DNA from: Merdibacter massiliensis
GTDB taxonomy: Bacteria; Bacillota_I; Bacilli_A; Erysipelotrichales; Erysipelotrichaceae
DNA: 64,000 nucleotides
Assembly: GCF_900155395.1 (NCBI RefSeq)
Contig: NZ_LT699709.1
Coordinates: 1-64,000 of the forward strand
Reading direction: 5' to 3'
Position numbers and translations under genes: made by a program. The notes beneath the pieces were generated by a model that saw nothing but the letters and a program-made list of their open reading frames with translations, searched no databases and was not told the DNA's origin. Below are positions 59,329-64,000 of the stretch, piece by piece; position 1 is the stretch's first letter; each line of letters begins with the position of its first letter.

Positions 59329-59673
59329 TCAGAAGGCAATGAATAATATCATGAAAAAAATAAAAAAGAAAACGATGAACGAGATGATATTGGCAAAGCG
59401 CATCGCATTATTTTCCTGTACGCGGCGTTGTCTTTGCTGCGTATTCAGCTTTTGGATCACTTGACTTTCACGCTGTTGTTTGCTGTATGTACGTTTCTTT
59501 TCCATACTGCTTTGATCCATGGTCTCATCACTAACTTCTTTATAAGGATGTGGATATCTTCTTTCTGGTTTGTTTGCCGCAGACGGACTGATTTTTACGG
59601 TCGGCCGGTTGCAGATCTCACAGCGGCTTTCACTTTGTACACCTCCACAAAACGGACAAGTACGATCATTCAT
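59329..59673 (-). CDS. Zinc-ribbon protein with C-terminal membrane anchor
   Basis: A 114-residue protein. The N-terminal zinc ribbon has CPFC and CEIC pairs (about 6-21). A charged Gln/Arg-rich linker follows, and residues about 92-114 form one membrane helix (IISFIVFFFIFFMILFIAF). No function assigned. It is followed by the HAD gene without gap, so they are probably co-transcribed. Confidence 0.7.
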   Translation of the reverse strand: MNDRTCPFCGGVQSESRCEICNRPTVKISPSAANKPERRYPHPYKEVSDETMDQSSMEKKRTYSKQQRESQVIQKLNTQQRQRRVQENNAMRFANIISFIVFFFIFFMILFIAF

Positions 59674-59739
59674 TCACATCCCTCCTTTTGCTCTCATTAT
59701 ACTATATTTTATTTAAGAACTGTACCGATTTTTCTTTAT

Positions 59740-60300
59740 TCAATTTTTCCTTTCATACATGCCTTTTCTATTGGGCAAACGCTTTTTCAATACCAAAACG
59801 ACTAAAAAGGCAACGATTCGATCAAAATAATCTGTAATGACTTGTACGATAAAACAGCTTACGGTTAATCCAAGCGGTGTATGCGCTAATAGCTGCACCA
59901 GTGCGCTGGAACCAGAAGATGTGATTCCGCCAAATAAATAAGCTGTAATGCAAGCACTGACAAAGGAGCTGGGAATCGTTACGATCAATGCTGCTACAAA
60001 CGGCCACCAGATCTTAGGTACTTGTTTCTTCCAAACAAAGCCGCACAAGCAGCCAAACAAGATCCCTACCGGTGCATAATACAAAGAATAAATATCATTG
60101 ATCATCCCCATGATCAACCCGCTTAACAAACTCGGCAGCATGCCGTATACCGGACCAAACATTGCTGCAGCCAGCACCGTACCGATGCTGTCCAAATAAA
60201 TAGGAAGACGCGCAAACAAGGCAATCTGCCCTCCAACGATATTGATCACGACACAAAATGCAATTACACAAAGATGGTAAGCTGTTACTTTATTTTTCAT
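59740..60300 (-). CDS. ECF transporter S component
   Basis: A 186-residue membrane protein with about six helices. The pattern GGQIALFARLPIYLDSIGTVLAAAMFGPVYG, with a loop GMINDIY, is that of vitamin-type ECF S components. Its start overlaps the nucleoside hydrolase end by 11 bases. The pairing suggests import of a nucleoside-like compound that the hydrolase then cleaves; in Clostridioides difficile such a pair (QPTR-type S component and QueK) salvages queuosine. Energising subunits are not in the window. Confidence 0.8.
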   Translation of the reverse strand: MKNKVTAYHLCVIAFCVVINIVGGQIALFARLPIYLDSIGTVLAAAMFGPVYGMLPSLLSGLIMGMINDIYSLYYAPVGILFGCLCGFVWKKQVPKIWWPFVAALIVTIPSSFVSACITAYLFGGITSSGSSALVQLLAHTPLGLTVSCFIVQVITDYFDRIVAFLVVLVLKKRLPNRKGMYERKN

Positions 60301-61297
60301 ATGTTTCTATTCCCCTTTCCGATCTGATCATTTTTTTCAAAAGATCCAACTGATCTGCTTCAATCGATAAGATCGAAGAAAGAAACCTCTTAAAAAATGC
60401 ATAAACATCACATTCCGTCAACACATAGGCATTATGTGGACGATGATAAAAATCATACGCATCGACGATGCTTTGTCCTCTGGCAATTCCTTCTGTTACG
60501 ATCTCTACATGCGAGAAAAAGCCTGTGCACGATGCAGGATCCAAAAAATAAGAAACTGCCAGCGGATCATTGATCACACAACCGATCAAGTGTTCCTGTT
60601 TCCAATGAAAATCAAAATAAAACTTGGTGATCTGGCGGATAAAAGCGCCTTGTTTGGCATCTAAACGTTCGATATAAGACAATAGGTCTGGTGTTAAAAC
60701 GATTTTTCTTGTTACATCCAGTCCTACCATTTCTATGTGCTTTCCAATCTTTTCCATTTGAGAAAACACCATATCGGCTGCATCTGGATCTTCCCAATAA
60801 TTATATTCCGCTACAGGAGAACAATTACCATGCGAACGATAGCTACCACCCATAGAAACAAAACGTTTGATTGCAGCAAATGCTTGCGGGTCTTGCTGGA
60901 TCAGATGTGCAAAGTTTGTCAAAGGGCCTAGGGCAATGATCGAACAATCCTGTTCATGCAGCGTGCGCGAAAGAAAAGCAACCGCACTTTCTTTTGTTTC
61001 ATGACCTGCGACCTCTTCCAGAAAGCTTTCCCCCAAACCATCGCTTCCATGGGTATCCAAGGCATCTACATAAGTCTTGACAAGAGGCTGCTGTGCTCCC
61101 AGATAAACAGGAACATCCAAACGTCCAAGATGACGCAATACTTTCTTTGCATTTTCAAATCCCATCTTTACCGGCGCATTTCCGCATACGATCGTAATCC
61201 CCAACACTTCGATCGCATCGCTTTGCAATGCCAACATCAGTGCCAGGCTGTCATCAATTCCCGGATCACAATCAATAATGACTTTTTGTTTTTCCAT
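60290..61297 (-). CDS. Inosine-uridine-type nucleoside hydrolase
   Basis: Cytosolic hydrolase of 335 residues cleaving N-glycosidic bonds. The calcium-binding signature DCDPGIDDS is at 9-17; later motifs are GPLTNFAH, SMGGSY and the active-site NDPLAVSYF. It has no signal peptide. The ATG at 61297 follows AAAGGAGGGG; the longer frame lies in the leader RNA. The preceding terminator and alternative fold indicate control by premature termination. A queuosine hydrolase (QueK) role is a hypothesis from the partner. Confidence 0.85.
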   Translation of the reverse strand: MEKQKVIIDCDPGIDDSLALMLALQSDAIEVLGITIVCGNAPVKMGFENAKKVLRHLGRLDVPVYLGAQQPLVKTYVDALDTHGSDGLGESFLEEVAGHETKESAVAFLSRTLHEQDCSIIALGPLTNFAHLIQQDPQAFAAIKRFVSMGGSYRSHGNCSPVAEYNYWEDPDAADMVFSQMEKIGKHIEMVGLDVTRKIVLTPDLLSYIERLDAKQGAFIRQITKFYFDFHWKQEHLIGCVINDPLAVSYFLDPASCTGFFSHVEIVTEGIARGQSIVDAYDFYHRPHNAYVLTECDVYAFFKRFLSSILSIEADQLDLLKKMIRSERGIETYEK

Positions 61298-61314
61298 CCT
61301 TCCCCTCCTTTCAT

Positions 61315-61349
61315 AAAAAAAGCTTTGTCTATTTTTCCATAGACAAAGC
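61315..61349 (-). terminator. Regulated terminator in the nucleoside hydrolase leader
   Basis: Minus strand GCTTTGTCTAT / ATAGACAAAGC followed by T7, only 18 bases before the start codon. Its 5' arm can instead pair with 61388-61397. Confidence 0.9.
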
Positions 61350-61428
61350 AAAATAAAAAAATCTCTGATACATTTTTTATTCACTTTTTTGCCTATGATT
61401 ATACTGGGAGGTTTCGAAACCAGTTCGC
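61350..61428 (-). ncRNA. Structured leader RNA, candidate riboswitch, class unknown
   Basis: The predicted transcript begins near 61428. A hairpin ACUGG / CCAGU (61403-61424) carries a 12-base loop, itself containing GGUUUCGAAACC. After it, CAUAGGCAAA (61397 to 61388) can pair with UUUGUCUAUG (61347 to 61338), the 5' arm of the terminator, forming an antiterminator. A loop CCU may pair with AGG of the tail as a pseudoknot, which would free the terminator. The size recalls preQ1-I riboswitches, but the conserved bases of that class are not matched. Confidence 0.5.
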
Positions 61429-61433
61429 TGACG

Positions 61434-61462
61434 ATTATAGCACAACCCTTTTATGAATACAA
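61434..61462 (-). promoter_or_regulatory. Promoter of nucleoside hydrolase operon
   Basis: Minus strand TTGTAT (61457-61462), 17 bases, TATAAT (61434-61439). It places the whole structured region in the untranslated leader. Confidence 0.75.
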
Positions 61463-61472
61463 TAAGACAAGC

Positions 61473-61510
61473 AAAAGAAGAAATAGTCATTTAAGGCCAT
61501 TTCTTCTTTT
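61473..61510 (-). terminator. Terminator of ABC permease gene
   Basis: Minus strand AAAAGAAGAAAT / ATTTCTTCTTTT with a 14-base loop. It begins at the last base of the stop codon. Confidence 0.8.
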
Positions 61511-64000
61511 TATTCAACGGACTTCAACGATTCTACCATTTGCACACGTTTGAGTTTTTGATACATGACCAGATTGACAATACCGGCAAACAACAAAGTA
61601 ATACCAAAAGAAATGACATAAGAGATCCAATCAATATTGCGGCCAAACATCACACTTTCCATTTCGGCTAAACTCATGATCAATTGATGCAGACCGATAC
61701 CGAGCAACAATCCGGCAAGTGCTCCAATGATCGTTAAGAAAATCGTTTCTCTGAAAACATACGAACTAACTTCATTATCATAGAAGCCTAACACTTTGAT
61801 AGTCGCAATCTCACGGATCCTCTCTGATATATTTACATTTGTCAGATTATACAAAACAACAAATGCTAACATACCTGCTGCTACGACAAGCACGACAACG
61901 ATAAAGCTTAGTGAAGAAATCGTATCCTCAAAGGACTCTGCCAATCCAGAATAGAAAGAGACAGAAGAAACAATGGAATCACTCATCAGATCTTCTCCCA
62001 ACTTTGTTTCAAAATCGGCATCTGTCGATGTCGTTTTGATCAAGAAAGTCGTATCATTTTGACGTTCTTCAAACACCTGGCGGAAATAAGTTGGTGATAA
62101 ATATAGATAATGTCCTACATAATTTTCTACGATTGCAGTGATCTTGATTTCTCTTTCCACCCCGTCTCCATCTTTGATCGTAATGCTGTCCCCTGCTTTT
62201 AATCCTAAATTCATGGCCAGCTTTTCCGTAATCAACGCCCCGTCATCACGCAAAGGAATCGTTTCTGTAGTGCCGCGATGACGCAAAGTAGTGAAGTCTG
62301 CAAATGCGTTCACATCATTTGGTACGACGATGGTAACTGAACTGTCTTCTCCATCATCAGAAACAGTGACTGCTAATTGTTCTACTCCGATGATTTCTTT
62401 TATGCGCTCGTCCTGTTTCAATTCCTGCAGATAGTCATCTTTTTCCAGCATGGTCGCATTATTATCCAGCGTGATCGTCGCATCATAATTAAATATTTCA
62501 TCATATTGCTTGGACACGATATCGGAAATACTGTCTTGAATGCCAAAACCAGCTACCAATAACGCACTGCAGCCGGCAATGCCAATAACAGTCATCAAGA
62601 AACGTTTTTTATAACGGAAAATATTGCGTGCAGTTACTTTCCAAGTAAAGGAGAAACGAGACCAGATAAACGGAATGCGTTCCAGCAAAATCTTTTTGCC
62701 TACTTTTGGTGCTTTCGGACGCATCAATTGGCTTGGCACTTCCATCAATTCCTTATAAACTGCTCCTAGTGCTGCCAGCATCGTTACGCCAATGACCAGG
62801 CCGCTGGCCAACAACATCAGACCCGGCTGGAATACAAACTGCAGAGAAGGTAAATTGTACATTAAATTCCAAGCATTGAAGATCACAGTAGGGAAGATCC
62901 ACATGCCCAGTGCACAACCTACGATCGAACCGATCACCCCGGCAATAAATGCATATAATAAATATTTCAGCGCAATAGAGCCTTTGCCGTATCCTAACGC
63001 TTTCATCGTACCGATATTGCTGCGCTGTTCATCGACCATGCGCGTCATGGTCGTCAAACAAACCAGGGCTGCCACCAAAAAGAAGAATACCGGGAACACG
63101 CTGGCGATTCCTTCCATTCGATCGGCCACGCTTCCATAATCCATATAAGCATACTGTGATTCCCGATCCAACACATACCATTGCGGATCACTGATGGCAT
63201 CAATTTGTTCCTTTGCTTTATCCAAACGTTCTTTTGCAAGTTCTAATTGGGCTTCTCCTAACGCTTTCTGACGAGCCAATTCTGCTTTCCCTTGTGCTAA
63301 TTGTTCCCAGCCGTCATCGATCTGCTGCTGTCCTTCCTCCATCTGCTGGTCTGCCGCTGCCTTGGCCTGCACTAGCTGTTCTCTTTGCTGTGCAAGCATA
63401 TTTTCCAACTGTATGATATAACTGTCGCTTTGATCCAGCTGTGTCTGCAAATCAGCAAGCTGTGTTTGCAAGGTCGTGACCGTCGTTTCCAAATATTGAC
63501 TAGTCAACTCTGTATTTTCCTTTAAAGACTCCCTCCAAGCAATTTCCGTTTGGATCTTTTCTTGTTCCTGCAAATCGCTCTCATTAGCCAGCTTCTCTTT
63601 CAGCTGCGCCAGACGCTCATCATTTTCTGCCAGCAATGCAGCATATTCATCTTGCTGATCTTGCAAAGAATCCAACTGTGCATTCACCGAATCGATTTGT
63701 GCCTGCAGCTGGCTTTTCACTTCTATTTGTTTCTGCTTTGCTTCTTCTAACAAATTTTCCAGTGTGTTGATCTGTGTTTCCCCGCTGGTCACTTCCTGCT
63801 GTGCATACAATTGTGAAGAATTTAACGTGGCTTGCGAAATGATCAGTTCATTTTCTCCATCATCCAGTTTTTGCTGTGCCGCCTCCAATTGTGTGTTTAA
63901 TTCTTCTACTCCCTGTTCATACTCCGCTAACCCTTTTTCATACTCTTCCATAGCCGCATCCCGTATTTCTTCCAAGCGGAGGTCAGCTCTTTCCAGCCCT
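61510..64000 (-). CDS. FtsX/MacB-type ABC transporter permease with long coiled coil (5' end outside)
   Basis: The frame stays open to the right window edge, so the N-terminus is missing; 829 residues are visible. The first 265 or so form a Gln/Glu-rich coiled coil. Then come two FtsX domains: the first with membrane helices after residue 290 (MVDEQRSNIGTMKALGYG), and the second at the C-terminus (ISERIREIATIKVLGFYDNE), joined by an extracytoplasmic domain. This is the layout of YhgE-like/LolE-type permeases with an external helical insert common in gut Bacillota. The ATPase gene would lie beyond the edge. Confidence 0.85.
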   Translation of the reverse strand, partial: GLERADLRLEEIRDAAMEEYEKGLAEYEQGVEELNTQLEAAQQKLDDGENELIISQATLNSSQLYAQQEVTSGETQINTLENLLEEAKQKQIEVKSQLQAQIDSVNAQLDSLQDQQDEYAALLAENDERLAQLKEKLANESDLQEQEKIQTEIAWRESLKENTELTSQYLETTVTTLQTQLADLQTQLDQSDSYIIQLENMLAQQREQLVQAKAAADQQMEEGQQQIDDGWEQLAQGKAELARQKALGEAQLELAKERLDKAKEQIDAISDPQWYVLDRESQYAYMDYGSVADRMEGIASVFPVFFFLVAALVCLTTMTRMVDEQRSNIGTMKALGYGKGSIALKYLLYAFIAGVIGSIVGCALGMWIFPTVIFNAWNLMYNLPSLQFVFQPGLMLLASGLVIGVTMLAALGAVYKELMEVPSQLMRPKAPKVGKKILLERIPFIWSRFSFTWKVTARNIFRYKKRFLMTVIGIAGCSALLVAGFGIQDSISDIVSKQYDEIFNYDATITLDNNATMLEKDDYLQELKQDERIKEIIGVEQLAVTVSDDGEDSSVTIVVPNDVNAFADFTTLRHRGTTETIPLRDDGALITEKLAMNLGLKAGDSITIKDGDGVEREIKITAIVENYVGHYLYLSPTYFRQVFEERQNDTTFLIKTTSTDADFETKLGEDLMSDSIVSSVSFYSGLAESFEDTISSLSFIVVVLVVAAGMLAFVVLYNLTNVNISERIREIATIKVLGFYDNEVSSYVFRETIFLTIIGALAGLLLGIGLHQLIMSLAEMESVMFGRNIDWISYVISFGITLLFAGIVNLVMYQKLKRVQMVESLKSVE

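Noticed and set aside
61385-61428. preQ1-I riboswitch
   Set aside because: Stem and loop sizes are similar and the biology would fit, but the loop lacks the conserved bases of the class and the tail lacks the expected A-rich pairing. Kept as an unassigned leader.
61385-61428. Purine riboswitch
   Set aside because: The three-way junction with its conserved core and paired loops is not present.

Overview
The window reads as chromosome of a low-GC, Gram-positive, probably gut-associated anaerobe of the Bacillota. The gene set suggests an Erysipelotrichales-like lineage: DUF815 ATPase, SpoVB/YtgP-type flippase, CBS/DRTGG family II pyrophosphatase, type III pantothenate kinase, several MATE exporters, orphan ECF S components, and strong AGGAGG ribosome binding sites. 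This placement is an inference from gene content; no rRNA or tRNA gene is present to confirm it. The region is gene-dense and mostly on the minus strand, and intrinsic terminators often touch the stop codon.

Layout. 1-167: edge fragment of an IS1182-like transposase. 0.3-5.4 kb: secreted coiled-coil protein plus MMPL exporter, divergent from a TetR gene, with an operator on the shared promoters. 5.4-11.1 kb: phosphate block with two Na/Pi cotransporters around a PhoP/PhoR pair and candidate Pho boxes. 11.2-15.1 kb: AzlCD, a HAD phosphatase, an unknown protein and ProC. 15.3-16.9 kb: CBS-type pyrophosphatase. 17-23.1 kb: 6-phospho-beta-glucosidase, beta-glucoside PTS and an Fe-S flavin ene-reductase in one operon, with a divergent TetR gene. 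23.5-30.1 kb: DUF4430 protein, ECF S component, YgiQ radical SAM, acetyltransferase, lipid flippase, lipoprotein, nitroreductase. 30.1-36.5 kb: operon ilvA-ilvB-ilvN-ilvC-ilvD behind a leader-peptide attenuator. 36.6-43.9 kb: DUF815 ATPase, MATE, RlmD-type methyltransferase, YihY protein, lipoprotein, pyrophosphatase-like protein, 2-hydroxy-acid oxidase-like enzyme, and a small protein resembling the glycyl-radical end of NrdD. 44-51.1 kb: glycerate kinase, GH25 lysozyme, AGCS symporter, DUF885 lipoprotein, NAD(P)HX repair enzyme. 51.3-53.3 kb: CoaBC and CoaX. 53.3-59.7 kb: MalQ, a small coiled coil, a stand-alone PocR sensor, metallo-hydrolase, HD hydrolase, MATE, HAD nucleotidase, zinc-ribbon membrane protein. 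59.7-61.5 kb: nucleoside hydrolase and ECF S component behind a structured leader RNA. 61.5-64 kb: FtsX-type ABC permease cut by the window end.

The points that most merit follow-up are: (i) a complete ilv attenuator with control codons, a 15-bp antiterminator and a terminator, in a genome whose stop codons sit inside terminator stems, a layout usually read as uncoupled transcription and translation; (ii) an unassigned leader RNA with mutually exclusive folds ahead of a possible queuosine/nucleoside salvage pair; (iii) the free-standing NrdD-tail-like protein; (iv) the glucoside-import, deglycosylation and ene-reduction operon. No CRISPR array, prophage module, rRNA or tRNA was seen.
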